Source: Pseudonocardiales bacterium
GTDB taxonomy: Bacteria > Actinomycetota > Actinomycetes > Mycobacteriales > Jatrophihabitantaceae
Reading direction: 5' to 3'
Length of the DNA: 37,494 nt
Assembly (NCBI GenBank): GCA_025965875.1
Contig: JAOPWD010000516.1
Span: forward strand, 1-37,494
Positions 8,038-15,633 of this stretch are shown one piece after another. The translations under genes and the position numbers were made by a program. Numbering within the stretch: the first letter of the stretch is position 1; every line of letters begins with the position of its first letter. The notes beneath the pieces are model-generated. The model was not told where the DNA came from. It did no database searches and worked only from the letters and a program-made list of their open reading frames with translations.

Positions 8038-8127
8038 GCCGTGCCTCTCTACGTTCTTGCGTAGGACGGGGAGGCGCCAGAGCACCGCCGTAGCCAGCGC
8101 GCCCAACACAGCGCCTATACATGTCAA

Positions 8128-8142
8128 CGACGATGATCGTCG
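8128..8142. repeat. Short perfect palindrome between choD and the secreted-protein gene
   Basis: Two 7-bp arms (CGACGAT and ATCGTCG) around a single central base, in the 144-bp gap. On the minus strand a TATAGG hexamer with preceding TG follows within about 20 bp, so the site could be an operator upstream of the secreted-protein promoter; the arms are too short and GC-poor to be a convincing terminator for choD. Confidence 0.4.
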
Positions 8143-8181
8143 CGAGTTGCGCCAGTCTTGGTAAAGCTTTGCTCGGCTCGG

Positions 8182-9903
8182 TCAGGCGGTGCGGATGCCG
8201 GGCATACCGAGCGGGGTCGGGCCGAACCTCAGTGCCGCGGGAGCGTCGTGCGGAACCATCGGACGGAGCGGAAATATGGGGTCGGTGCGCTCGTATGGCG
8301 CACCGAGCGTGGGCCGCAGGTCGGCCTCGCCCTTGTTGGGCCACAGCGCCATTGCGCGCTCGGTCTGCGCCGTGATCGTGAGGGACGGGTTGACGCCCAG
8401 GTTCGCGGACAGGGCCGAACCGTCGGCGACGTGCAGCCCGGGGTAGCCGTATAGGCGGTGATAGGGATCGATGACCCCGGTCTCCGAGGAATCGCCGATC
8501 GCGCAGCCACCGATGAAGTGCGCGGTCATCGGCACGTTCATCAGGTCGCCCCAGGTGCCCCCCGCCATGCCGTCGATGTTGTCGGCGAGTTGCCGCGCCG
8601 CGGCGTTGGCGGCCGGGATCCAGGTGGGGTTCGGTTCGCCGACGCCCTGTTCCGACGTGAGCATGGGCCGGCCGAAAGGCCCCTTCTTGCGCTTCACCGT
8701 GATGGAGTTGTTCAGCGACTGCATCACCAGGAGGATGATCACCCGCTCGGACCACTTGCGCGGGATGAGCAGCCGTAGCTGCAGCGGGTTGCGCAGCATG
8801 CCCACGGCGAACTGCAGCCAGCGGGCTCGGCGGGTGCCGCCGTCGGTGAGCAGCGTGTTCAGCAGTCCCATCGAGTTGCTGCCCTTGCCGTAGCGCACCG
8901 GCTCGATGTGGGTGTTCTCGTCCGGGTGCCACGACGAGGTGATCGCGACGCCCGCGGTGTAGTCGTACTTCGGCTTGGCCGTGCGCACGCCGAGAACCGC
9001 CTCGGAGTTGGTACGGGTGAGGTAGCCCAGTCGTGGCGAGAGCTTGGGCAGCGTGGTGTCGCGGAAGCGATGCAGCAGTTTCTGGGTGTTGTACGTGCCG
9101 GCGCTGAAGATGACCTGATCGGCGGTGAACGTGCGGTCGGGCTTACGGGTGGACCACTTGCCCGTGCGGACGGTGTCGATCGCGTAGCCACCGTCCTTCC
9201 GCGGACGCACGTTCGTGACCGTGGTCAACGGGTGCACGGTGGTGCCGCCGCTCTCGGCCAGGGCAAGGTAGTTGGCGGTGAGCGAATTCTTCGCGCCGTG
9301 CCGGCAGCCGGTCATGCATTCCCCGCACTGGATGCAGCCGGTGCGTTCGGGGCCGGCGCCGCCGAAGTAGGGGTCAGGAACGGTCTGGCCCGGTTCCTGC
9401 TTGCCGTCGCGGCCGAAGAACACGCCGACCGGCGTCATGTGGAACGTGTCGGACTTGCCGAACTGCGCCGCGAGACGCTGCATCTCGATGTCGCTGGGTG
9501 TGATCGTCGGGTTGGTGACGACACCGAGCATCTTCTTCGCCTGCTCGTAGTGCGGCGCCAACTCGGCGCGCCAGTCGGTGATGTGCGCCCACTGCGGGTC
9601 GTCGTAGAACGGCTGCAGCGGCTCGTACAGCGTGTTGGCGTAGTTCAGCGAGCCGCCGCCGACGCCGGCGCCGGCGATGATCAGGCAATCCTTGAGCAGG
9701 TGGATGCGCTGGATTCCGGTGCAGCCCAGCTTGGGCGCCCAGAAGAAGTCGCGGATCCGCCAGGACGTCTTCGGCAGGGTGTCATCGGTAAAGCGCCGCC
9801 CGGCCTCGAGCACGCCGACCCGGTAGCCCTTCTCCGTCAGGCGAAGCGCGCTGACGCTGCCGCCGAAACCAGACCCGATGACCAGGACGTCGTAGTCGGA
9901 CAC
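8182..9903 (-). CDS. choD: GMC family oxidoreductase, ChoD (cholesterol oxidase-like)
   Basis: A 573-residue FAD-dependent GMC oxidoreductase that closely resembles the mycobacterial protein annotated ChoD (Rv3409c) along its length as I remember that sequence. The FAD-binding Rossmann motif is VIGSGFGGS (8-16), followed by VLEAGRRF, AGAGVGGGSLNYANT, a cysteine cluster CIQCGECMTGCRHGAKNS that could suggest a metal or Fe-S site, and the C-terminal FAD/active-site region DGSALSANLGVNPSLT. The family oxidises sterol 3-hydroxyl groups or other alcohols; cholesterol oxidase activity of ChoD itself is debated, so the substrate is uncertain. Start is GTG 9903 with GGGAG 5 nt upstream. No KstR-like operator was seen upstream and no other sterol genes are in the window. 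Confidence 0.88.
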   Translation of the reverse strand: MSDYDVLVIGSGFGGSVSALRLTEKGYRVGVLEAGRRFTDDTLPKTSWRIRDFFWAPKLGCTGIQRIHLLKDCLIIAGAGVGGGSLNYANTLYEPLQPFYDDPQWAHITDWRAELAPHYEQAKKMLGVVTNPTITPSDIEMQRLAAQFGKSDTFHMTPVGVFFGRDGKQEPGQTVPDPYFGGAGPERTGCIQCGECMTGCRHGAKNSLTANYLALAESGGTTVHPLTTVTNVRPRKDGGYAIDTVRTGKWSTRKPDRTFTADQVIFSAGTYNTQKLLHRFRDTTLPKLSPRLGYLTRTNSEAVLGVRTAKPKYDYTAGVAITSSWHPDENTHIEPVRYGKGSNSMGLLNTLLTDGGTRRARWLQFAVGMLRNPLQLRLLIPRKWSERVIILLVMQSLNNSITVKRKKGPFGRPMLTSEQGVGEPNPTWIPAANAAARQLADNIDGMAGGTWGDLMNVPMTAHFIGGCAIGDSSETGVIDPYHRLYGYPGLHVADGSALSANLGVNPSLTITAQTERAMALWPNKGEADLRPTLGAPYERTDPIFPLRPMVPHDAPAALRFGPTPLGMPGIRTA

Positions 9904-9925
9904 AGTGGCTCCCGCTCTGCCGGCC

Positions 9926-9948
9926 GATCGCGTTATTTAGCAGCGATC
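9926..9948. repeat. Inverted repeat in the choD/asparaginase divergent region
   Basis: GATCGC and GCGATC arms, 6 bp each, separated by an 11-bp AT-rich spacer, about 25 bp upstream of the choD start. The geometry would suit a dimeric repressor, but the arms are short. No known regulator motif was recognised. Confidence 0.35.
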
Positions 9949-10012
9949 AATAGAGGAGCCAGTTTACGGGGGTGTTGCAGGCAGGTCAATGACGTGTCGA
10001 TACGGTGCTGGC

Positions 10013-10996
10013 GTGCCTCGGATCGCCGTCTTCTTCTTGGGCGGCACGATCAGCATGGCTGGCCATTACGGCGGCGTCGTTGCCTGGCATGGGGGCGCGG
10101 AGCTCGTCGCGGCGGTGCCACGACTTGGCGATCTCGACGTCACCCTGGACGTGCGCGACTTGCGCAGGGCGCCGAGCGCGTGCCTGACCTTCGACGACAT
10201 CCTCGAGTTGGCCGCCGAGGCCGAGGCGTGCGACGCCGACGGGGTCGTGGTTGTGCAGGGCACCGACACCCTCGAGGAGACGTCGTATCTGCTCGACCTT
10301 GTCTGGCAACTCGACACGCCGATCGTGCTGACTGGTGCCATGCGCAACCCGAATCTGGCCGGCGCGGACGGCCCGGCGAACCTGCTCGCGGCGGTGCTCG
10401 TCGCGGCCAGCGAACAGTTTCGCGGTTTGGGGGCTGTCGTGGTGCTCAATGACGAGATCCACGCGGCGCGCTATGTCCGCAAGACGCACAGCACGAGCCC
10501 GGCTGCGTTCGCGTCCCCGAACGCGGGCCCGATCGGGCACCTCGTCGAGGGCGCACCGGTGCTCGTCGCGCAGCCGCCGCCGAGGCTCCGGCTGGCCCGT
10601 CCTGTGCCGCCGATCGAAGTCGCCGTCGGGCTGGTGACGGTCACGCTGGACGACGACGGCGCGCTGTTGGCAGATCTCGACTCGCGGTGCGACGGTTTGG
10701 TGTTGGCGGGCTTCGGGGTGGGGCACGTGCCCGCGACGATGGCTCCGGCGATCGGTGTGCTCGCCACACGGATCCCCGTCGTTCTCTCCTCACGCATCGG
10801 GGCCGGGCCGGTGCTGAGCGCTACGTACGGCTTCACGGGGTCGGAGTCCGACCTGCTCGCCCGCGGGGTGATCGGCGCAGGGCTGCTCGATCCGTACAAG
10901 GCGCGGGTCCTGTTGCGGGTGTTGCTCGCCGGCGGTGCGGATCGGGAGGCGATCGCGGCGGCATTCGCGCAGGCCGGCGGCCTCGCGGCGGGGTGA
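10013..10996 (+). CDS. Asparaginase family protein
   Basis: A 327-residue L-asparaginase/glutaminase-type amidohydrolase, cytoplasmic (no signal peptide). The two nucleophile regions are intact: FFLGGTISM (GGTIS at 10-14) and VVQGTDTLEETSYLLDL (GTDT at 83-86), followed by PIVLTGAMRNPN. In this family the first Thr attacks the amide and the second Thr with Asp and a Lys completes the triad. The stretch after the first motif (AGHYGGVVAWHGG) is more divergent than in classic enzymes, so a related substrate is possible. I choose GTG 10013 because TACGGT lies 6 nt upstream, suggesting a leaderless transcript; an in-frame ATG at 9989 would place that hexamer inside the gene. Its end is 6 bp from the convergent Rieske gene. 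Confidence 0.85.
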   Translation: MPRIAVFFLGGTISMAGHYGGVVAWHGGAELVAAVPRLGDLDVTLDVRDLRRAPSACLTFDDILELAAEAEACDADGVVVVQGTDTLEETSYLLDLVWQLDTPIVLTGAMRNPNLAGADGPANLLAAVLVAASEQFRGLGAVVVLNDEIHAARYVRKTHSTSPAAFASPNAGPIGHLVEGAPVLVAQPPPRLRLARPVPPIEVAVGLVTVTLDDDGALLADLDSRCDGLVLAGFGVGHVPATMAPAIGVLATRIPVVLSSRIGAGPVLSATYGFTGSESDLLARGVIGAGLLDPYKARVLLRVLLAGGADREAIAAAFAQAGGLAAG

Positions 10997-11002
10997 CACG
11001 CG

Positions 11003-11341
11003 TCAGTCGACTACGAGGTTGTCCCCCTGTTGGGTGACGGTGCCGCGCGCCAATGGCAGGACGCTCGTCAATGCCTTGAAGGCTGTGCCCAGTCCCGGGA
11101 TCTTGGCGAACACGCCTTGCGGCCCCCGCACCATCCGTCCGGATCTCACGTCGTACTTCGCCCCGTGCCACGGACAGACCAGGCAGCCGTCGGCGTCGAT
11201 GCTGCCGCCGGCGAGGTCCGCGCGCAGATGACGGCACTTACGGCCGACCGCGAAGTACTCGCCGTTGTTGCCCAGGGCGTAGCTGCCGGCCCCGGTGACC
11301 GTTCCTTCGGGGACGTCAGCGGCTGGGACGGTCTGACTCAT
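11003..11341 (-). CDS. Rieske (2Fe-2S) domain protein
   Basis: A 112-residue single-domain Rieske ferredoxin. Cluster ligands are Cys36-x-His38 (in GRKCRHLRADLAGG) and Cys56-x-x-His59 (in CLVCPWHGAKYD), the standard spacing. The N-terminus is short with no transmembrane helix, so it is a soluble electron carrier or a small oxygenase-associated component. The C-terminal part (GLGTAFKALTSVLPLARGTV) is family-variable. The ATG at 11341 has GGGAG 5 nt upstream. The frame is open far upstream inside the opposite gene, but that part is a shadow. A partner oxygenase is not adjacent; choD and the AurF-like oxygenase are in the window but unlinked. Confidence 0.88.
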   Translation of the reverse strand: MSQTVPAADVPEGTVTGAGSYALGNNGEYFAVGRKCRHLRADLAGGSIDADGCLVCPWHGAKYDVRSGRMVRGPQGVFAKIPGLGTAFKALTSVLPLARGTVTQQGDNLVVD

Positions 11342-11437
11342 GAGAACTCCCACTTCACGGAGCCGTCGATGCGGACCTCGCCAGTGTGCCGCGGCGGGGT
11401 GCGGGCGGCGCGGTGAAGCACTCATAGGATGGCGATT

Positions 11438-12457
11438 GTGGGTTGGCCCGACGACGCCAATGACCTGCTGCTCGGCCCGCGCGGGCGGCGGCTGTGCTTC
11501 GAATTGCTGCACGACTCGCCCGGCTTGCTGGGCTGGCCGATGGCGGTGACCAGCCAGCTGCCGTCGGGGCTGCGGGCGGAGCTCGAGGCGGCCGTCGCGG
11601 CAGCCCTGCCCTCCGTCGGCGCGAACGTCTTCACGGGGCTGGTCGAGTCGGTCAACTGGGCCATGTACTGGCAGGAGGCCGACGAGACCGATCGGATGCT
11701 CGATCACCCCTTGGTGGCGGAGATTCTCGAGCCCATCGCACGAGCAGTTGCCCAGGTCCCGGGCGCGGCCTGGTGGGCCTCGCCGGTCGCACGGGACGAC
11801 CAGCAGTACGTGCAGTGGGTGAGCGAGTCGGAGCAGCCGCCGCCGACGATGTCCGGCTCGCAGGCTCGACTCTACGAGTGGCGTTCGACGGAGGCCGCCG
11901 ATGAGCGCCGGGCCCGGTCCGGACCGCTCGACCCGACGGCACCGATGACCGGATCTTGGTGGTCGACACCGGCGCAGGCATCGCTCGTGACCACGACTCG
12001 AGCGTTGCCCGACCTGGGTGCGGTCGGGCTGGCCTTGGTCGAGGATTCGGCGGGCCCGACGATGGCGCGGTGCTGGCCGCTGGCTGCCCAGCCGCGATCG
12101 CGCGTCTACGAGATCACCGGACCCGACGATTGGGTCGAGCTCGTCACGCGGTATCCGCTCGACGTCACCGGGACCCGACGCCACGACTGGTGGCGGGTGA
12201 CCGGCTGGGCCGACAGCTGGCTCATCCCGGACTGGGCTGACGTGGCGGCCGATTTCGACGGGGTGCACCTCACCGTCCTCGGGTATCTCACGAGTGCCGG
12301 CCGGACGCTGCGAGCCGGACAGGAGGCGACGATGCTCGCCGGCTGGAACCCCGACCAGACGTTCTGGCTGACCGACGTGCTCCGCGACGCCGGCCCCACA
12401 ACCCGCTGGCGACGCGAAGACAGCTCGACGTCGTGGACCCTCGACCCCTGCCCGTGA
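11438..12457 (+). CDS. Hypothetical protein, tryptophan-rich
   Basis: A 339-residue soluble protein that I do not recognise. It has no signal peptide or membrane helix. It is unusually rich in Trp and acidic residues, e.g. ESVNWAMYWQEADE, GAAWWASPVARDDQQYVQW, MTGSWWSTPAQ, HDWWRVTGWADSWLIPDWADVAADFDGVHLT and ATMLAGWNPDQTFWLTDV, so aromatic motifs recur through the whole length, suggesting a compact beta-rich fold. The start is chosen at GTG 11438 because TAGGAT lies exactly 7 nt before it, a leaderless arrangement; an ATG three codons earlier overlaps that hexamer. It is divergent from the Rieske gene by 96 bp and converges with pstB; neither neighbour tells its role. Confidence 0.75.
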   Translation: MGWPDDANDLLLGPRGRRLCFELLHDSPGLLGWPMAVTSQLPSGLRAELEAAVAAALPSVGANVFTGLVESVNWAMYWQEADETDRMLDHPLVAEILEPIARAVAQVPGAAWWASPVARDDQQYVQWVSESEQPPPTMSGSQARLYEWRSTEAADERRARSGPLDPTAPMTGSWWSTPAQASLVTTTRALPDLGAVGLALVEDSAGPTMARCWPLAAQPRSRVYEITGPDDWVELVTRYPLDVTGTRRHDWWRVTGWADSWLIPDWADVAADFDGVHLTVLGYLTSAGRTLRAGQEATMLAGWNPDQTFWLTDVLRDAGPTTRWRREDSSTSWTLDPCP

Positions 12458-12625
12458 GCGCTCAGAGCTGACGAAGTTGCGGTACTAGAGGTGACCACGA
12501 CGCGAGTGAGCGCTCGCGCGAAGAGCCGCCGCCGCGACGCGGCCGCGGCGAAGCCGCGAGTGGCGCGCGAGATCCCCCCGAGCGCCAGCGAGCGGGGGAG
12601 ATCGAGGGACACCTCGGCGGATAAG
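12458..12625. repeat. GC-rich structured intergenic segment between convergent genes
   Basis: This 168-bp gap holds several palindromic pieces: GAGCGCTC near 12456 and again near 12511, GCGGCCGC near 12537-12546, and a hairpin at 12571-12603 in which GATC/CCCCCG pairs with CGGGGG/GATC around a 12-nt loop with one bulge. The hairpin can serve as terminator for both converging genes. The composition and repeated GAGCGC-like words resemble dispersed intergenic repeats of high-GC genomes; copies elsewhere cannot be checked here. No coding signal was seen. Confidence 0.5.
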
Positions 12626-13405
12626 TCAGCCGAAGGCGCCGGAGATGTAGTCCTCGGTGCGCTTGTCGGTTGGGGTCGTGAACATCTTCGGCGTCTCGCC
12701 CATCTCGACGAGCTCACCCGGTTGGCCGGTGGCGCTGAGGTTGAAGAACGCGGTGCGCTCGGAGATGCGGGCCGCCTGCTGCATGTTGTGCGTGACGATG
12801 ACGATCGTGTAGTCCTTCTTCAGCTGTCGGATGAGGTCCTCGATCGCCATCGTCGAGATCGGATCCAGGGCTGAGCAAGGCTCGTCCATCAGCAGCACGT
12901 CGGGCTGGACGGCGATCGCGCGGGCGATGCACAGGCGCTGCTGCTGACCACCGGACAGGCCGGCGCCCGGCTTGCTCAGCCGGTCCTTGACCTCAGCCCA
13001 CAGGTTGGCCGAACGCAGCGACTTCTCCACGACGCCGTCGAGGTCCGCCTTGCGGGTGCGGCCGCTCTGCAGCTTCAACCCGGCCGCCACGTTGTCGTAG
13101 ATCGACATCGTCGGGAACGGGTTGGGGCGCTGGAACACCATGCCGATCGTGCGCCGGACCGCCACCGGGTCGATGCCGTCGTCGTAGATGTCCTCGCCGT
13201 CGAGCAGCACCTTGCCCTGCACGGTCGCGCCGGCGATCACTTCGTGCATGCGGTTGATGGTGCGCAGCACCGTCGACTTCCCGCAGCCGGACGGACCGAT
13301 GAACGCGGTGACCGAGTTGGGGGCAACGGTGAAGTTGACGTTGCTGACAGCGAGGAACTTGCCGTAGTAGACATTGAGATTCTTCGCTTCGATGCTCTTA
13401 GCCAT
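12626..13405 (-). CDS. pstB: Phosphate ABC transporter ATP-binding protein PstB
   Basis: A 259-residue ATPase that energises high-affinity phosphate import on the cytoplasmic side of the PstA/PstC channel. Walker A is GPSGCGKST (37-45), the Q-loop is VFQRPNPFP, the ABC signature is LSGGQQQR (150-157), Walker B is [12 protein letters not shown] (171-182) and the switch His is in [14 protein letters not shown]. The RPNPFP and [11 protein letters not shown] sequences are specific to PstB. Start ATG 13405 has GAGGA upstream and lies 12 bp after pstA. It is the last gene of pstSCAB and ends before a structured intergenic segment. No phoU is adjacent. Confidence 0.97.
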   Translation of the reverse strand: MAKSIEAKNLNVYYGKFLAVSNVNFTVAPNSVTAFIGPSGCGKSTVLRTINRMHEVIAGATVQGKVLLDGEDIYDDGIDPVAVRRTIGMVFQRPNPFPTMSIYDNVAAGLKLQSGRTRKADLDGVVEKSLRSANLWAEVKDRLSKPGAGLSGGQQQRLCIARAIAVQPDVLLMDEPCSALDPISTMAIEDLIRQLKKDYTIVIVTHNMQQAARISERTAFFNLSATGQPGELVEMGETPKMFTTPTDKRTEDYISGAFG

Positions 13406-13417
13406 GGCGCGGCGTCC

Positions 13418-14386
13418 TCACTGGGCGATCTTGTTGAAGCGGGCGATGAAGCGGGCGAACACGTTCAGCAGCAGGATGATGGCGATCAGGGTCAACGCTG
13501 CGCCCCACATCCGGTCCGGGGCGTAGTTGACGACGGCACCTGCGACCCGGTTGCCGTTGGCGTCGAGGTGATACGCCGTGCCTCCGGTGGCGTGGTTGAG
13601 GTTGGCGAACTGGTCGTTGATCAGGGTCGGCAGCGAGCCCTGGAAATTGCTGAACAGGTCGGTGTTGGTATTGGAGGAGTAGCCGACCAGGATCAGCAGA
13701 GGCGCGGTCTCGCCGGCCACTCGGGCGATCCCCAGCACCACGCCGGTGACAATCCCGGTGAACGCAGTGGGCAGCACGATCTTCACGATCGTCTTCCACT
13801 TGGGGACGCCGAGCGCGTAGGAGGCTTCCCGCAGCTCGTTGGGGACCAGCTTGAGCATCTCTTCCGTGGTTCGGACGATGACCGGGATCATGAGGATGAC
13901 CAGGGCCAACGAGACCAGCCAGCCGGCGCGCGCGCCGTGGAACGTCGAGATGAACAGGGCGTAGATGAACAGTGCGGCGACGATCGACGGGATGCCGGTG
14001 AGGATGTCGACCGTGAACGTCGTGACCTTCGCGAACGCACCGCGGCCGTACTCGACAAGGTAGATGCCCACGAGGATTGCGATCGGCACCGAAATGATGC
14101 TGCAGAGCGCAACCTGCTCGACGGTGCCGACGATCGCGTGCCACGCGCCGCCACCAGCAGACTCGAAGGTCTTGCCGCGCTGGGACTCGGTCCACCACGA
14201 CGCGCTGGTGACCACGTGGTAGCCCTTACTGATCACCGTCCACAGCAGCCACACCAGCGGAATGAGCGCGACGAGGAACGCCGCGGTGACCAGCACAGTG
14301 GCCAGACCGTTCTTGAATCTGCGCGAGCCGGATGGCCCGGCGAAGTGCGACGCGGGCGCGGGCTTGGCCGTCAAGGTCGCGGTCAC
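13418..14386 (-). CDS. pstA: Phosphate ABC transporter permease PstA
   Basis: A 322-residue inner-membrane permease with about six helices, pairing with PstC. The start is GTG 14386, overlapping the pstC stop in GTGA, so the two are translationally coupled; upstream readable frame belongs to pstC shadow. The EAA-type coupling loop is ELREASYALGVPKWKTIVKIVLPTAFTGIVTGVVLGIARVAGETAPLL, ending in the PstA-typical GETAPLL. A periplasmic-side insertion (about residues 240-285: SSNTNTDLFSNFQGSLPTL ... HATGGTAYHLDANGNRVAG) is present before the last helix, as in actinobacterial PstA. N-terminal 20 residues are Ala/Thr/Pro-rich and cytoplasmic. Confidence 0.96.
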   Translation of the reverse strand: MTATLTAKPAPASHFAGPSGSRRFKNGLATVLVTAAFLVALIPLVWLLWTVISKGYHVVTSASWWTESQRGKTFESAGGGAWHAIVGTVEQVALCSIISVPIAILVGIYLVEYGRGAFAKVTTFTVDILTGIPSIVAALFIYALFISTFHGARAGWLVSLALVILMIPVIVRTTEEMLKLVPNELREASYALGVPKWKTIVKIVLPTAFTGIVTGVVLGIARVAGETAPLLILVGYSSNTNTDLFSNFQGSLPTLINDQFANLNHATGGTAYHLDANGNRVAGAVVNYAPDRMWGAALTLIAIILLLNVFARFIARFNKIAQ

Positions 14387-15546
14387 GTGAAGTCCTTCCG
14401 ACGGTTCACGATCATTCGGGCGGCAGCGTTGACGACAAACGTCAAGACGAACAACACGAGGCCGGCCGCGATGAAGGCACCGGTCGACTCCGGGTTGCTG
14501 AATTCGCTGGCACTGTTCGCGATCTTGGACGCGAACGTCTCGCCGCCGCTGAAGATGGAGGGCGAGAAATTGCTGACCTTGGAGAGGATCAAGAACACGG
14601 CGATGGTCTCGCCCAGCGCGCGGCCGAGGCCGAGCATCGCGCCACTGATCACCCCGCCGCGCCCGTACGGGAGCACCGCCATCCGGATCATCTCCCACTT
14701 GGTCGAGCCCAGGGCCAAGGCTGCCTCGATGTTCTCCCGTGGGGTGCGTTCGAAGACATCGCGGCTGATCGCGGTGACGATCGGCAGGATCATGATGGCC
14801 AGCACGACGCCGCCGTCGAATAGGCTTCCGGTTGGCACATTGCGGTCCTTGAACAGCGGAAAACCGCCCAGGTGGTAGAGCGCACGCTGCACGCCGGCCA
14901 GGTGCGGTGCGAGCACTGCCGCGCCCCAGATTCCGTAGATGATCGACGGGATCGCGGCGAGCAGGTCGATCGCGTAGGCGACCGGCCGAGCCACCCGCTT
15001 CGGGGCGTAGTGCGTGATGAACAGGGCGATACCGATCGCGGTCGGAACCGCCAGGATCATCGCCAGGACTGAGATGGCCACCGTCGTGTAGAGCAGCGGG
15101 GCGATGCCGAACCGCAGGTTGCCGGCGGTGGTCGACCACTCGCTCGACGTGAAGAAGTTGACCTTGTCGTCAAGGATCGACGGCAGCGACTTGACGACGA
15201 GGAAGATTGCGACGAGGGAGACAAGCAGCACCACAAACCCCGAGGCGCCCCTCGTCAGGGCGAGGAAGATCCGATCCCCGATGCGGACCTTGCCACGGGG
15301 CGAACCGACCGACGCTGACCCGGCGCCGAGCACGGGTGGCGCGTCACTCGGTGTGCCGGCACTGATGGCAAGGGGTTGGGACGAGCCGACGACTGATGGG
15401 TTTGCGTGCAGTGCGCGCGGTGCCGTCGGATCGAGACCGACACCATCGCCTCCCACACCGCGGGGAACGAACGGATTGCCGCCCCGGGCGGGCGCCGCAC
15501 CGTTCGTCGACCCCTCGGGCTGTGTCGCGGTGTCCCCGTCAGCCAT
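14383..15546 (-). CDS. pstC: Phosphate ABC transporter permease PstC
   Basis: A 387-residue permease, longer than the usual roughly 300-340 because about 95 low-complexity residues (Gly, Ala, Pro, Ser-rich, apparently disordered) precede the first membrane helix (GFVVLLVSLVAIFLVVKSLP). The core has about six helices and the coupling loop RENIEAALALGSTKWEMIRMAVLPYGRGGVISGAMLGLGRALGETIAV, ending in the PstC-typical GRALGETIAV. AAIPSIIYGIWG is another family hallmark. ATG 15546 has AAGGAG 11 nt upstream; I find no better internal start before the first helix. It follows pstS after 87 bp containing a strong hairpin. Confidence 0.95.
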   Translation of the reverse strand: MADGDTATQPEGSTNGAAPARGGNPFVPRGVGGDGVGLDPTAPRALHANPSVVGSSQPLAISAGTPSDAPPVLGAGSASVGSPRGKVRIGDRIFLALTRGASGFVVLLVSLVAIFLVVKSLPSILDDKVNFFTSSEWSTTAGNLRFGIAPLLYTTVAISVLAMILAVPTAIGIALFITHYAPKRVARPVAYAIDLLAAIPSIIYGIWGAAVLAPHLAGVQRALYHLGGFPLFKDRNVPTGSLFDGGVVLAIMILPIVTAISRDVFERTPRENIEAALALGSTKWEMIRMAVLPYGRGGVISGAMLGLGRALGETIAVFLILSKVSNFSPSIFSGGETFASKIANSASEFSNPESTGAFIAAGLVLFVLTFVVNAAARMIVNRRKDFT

Positions 15547-15579
15547 GAGCTGCCCTGCTCCTTCTCGAAGCGACAGCCC

Positions 15580-15604
15580 CGCCGGCCGCTGCCGGCGGCC
15601 GGCG
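15580..15604 (-). other. Strong hairpin in the pstS-pstC intercistronic gap
   Basis: A perfect 10-bp GC stem (CGCCGGCCGC with GCGGCCGGCG) and a 5-nt loop lies 30 bp after pstS, with no U-run. Such intercistronic hairpins typically protect the 3' end of the upstream message or partly terminate, allowing more binding protein (PstS) than permease. That role is inference. Confidence 0.65.
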
Positions 15605-15633
15605 AGGCATCGCTCACCTCGTGCTTTCGGTGA

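Noticed and set aside
6374-8932. Very long minus-strand open frame crossing two genes
   Set aside because: It is rich in Arg/Pro/Ala and out of frame with the secreted protein and choD, both of which have clear family or export features; typical antisense/alternate-frame shadow in high-GC DNA.
9904-10012. KstR operator for sterol regulation of choD
   Set aside because: No AAC-N-GTT core of the KstR motif is seen; only a GATCGC/GCGATC repeat is present.
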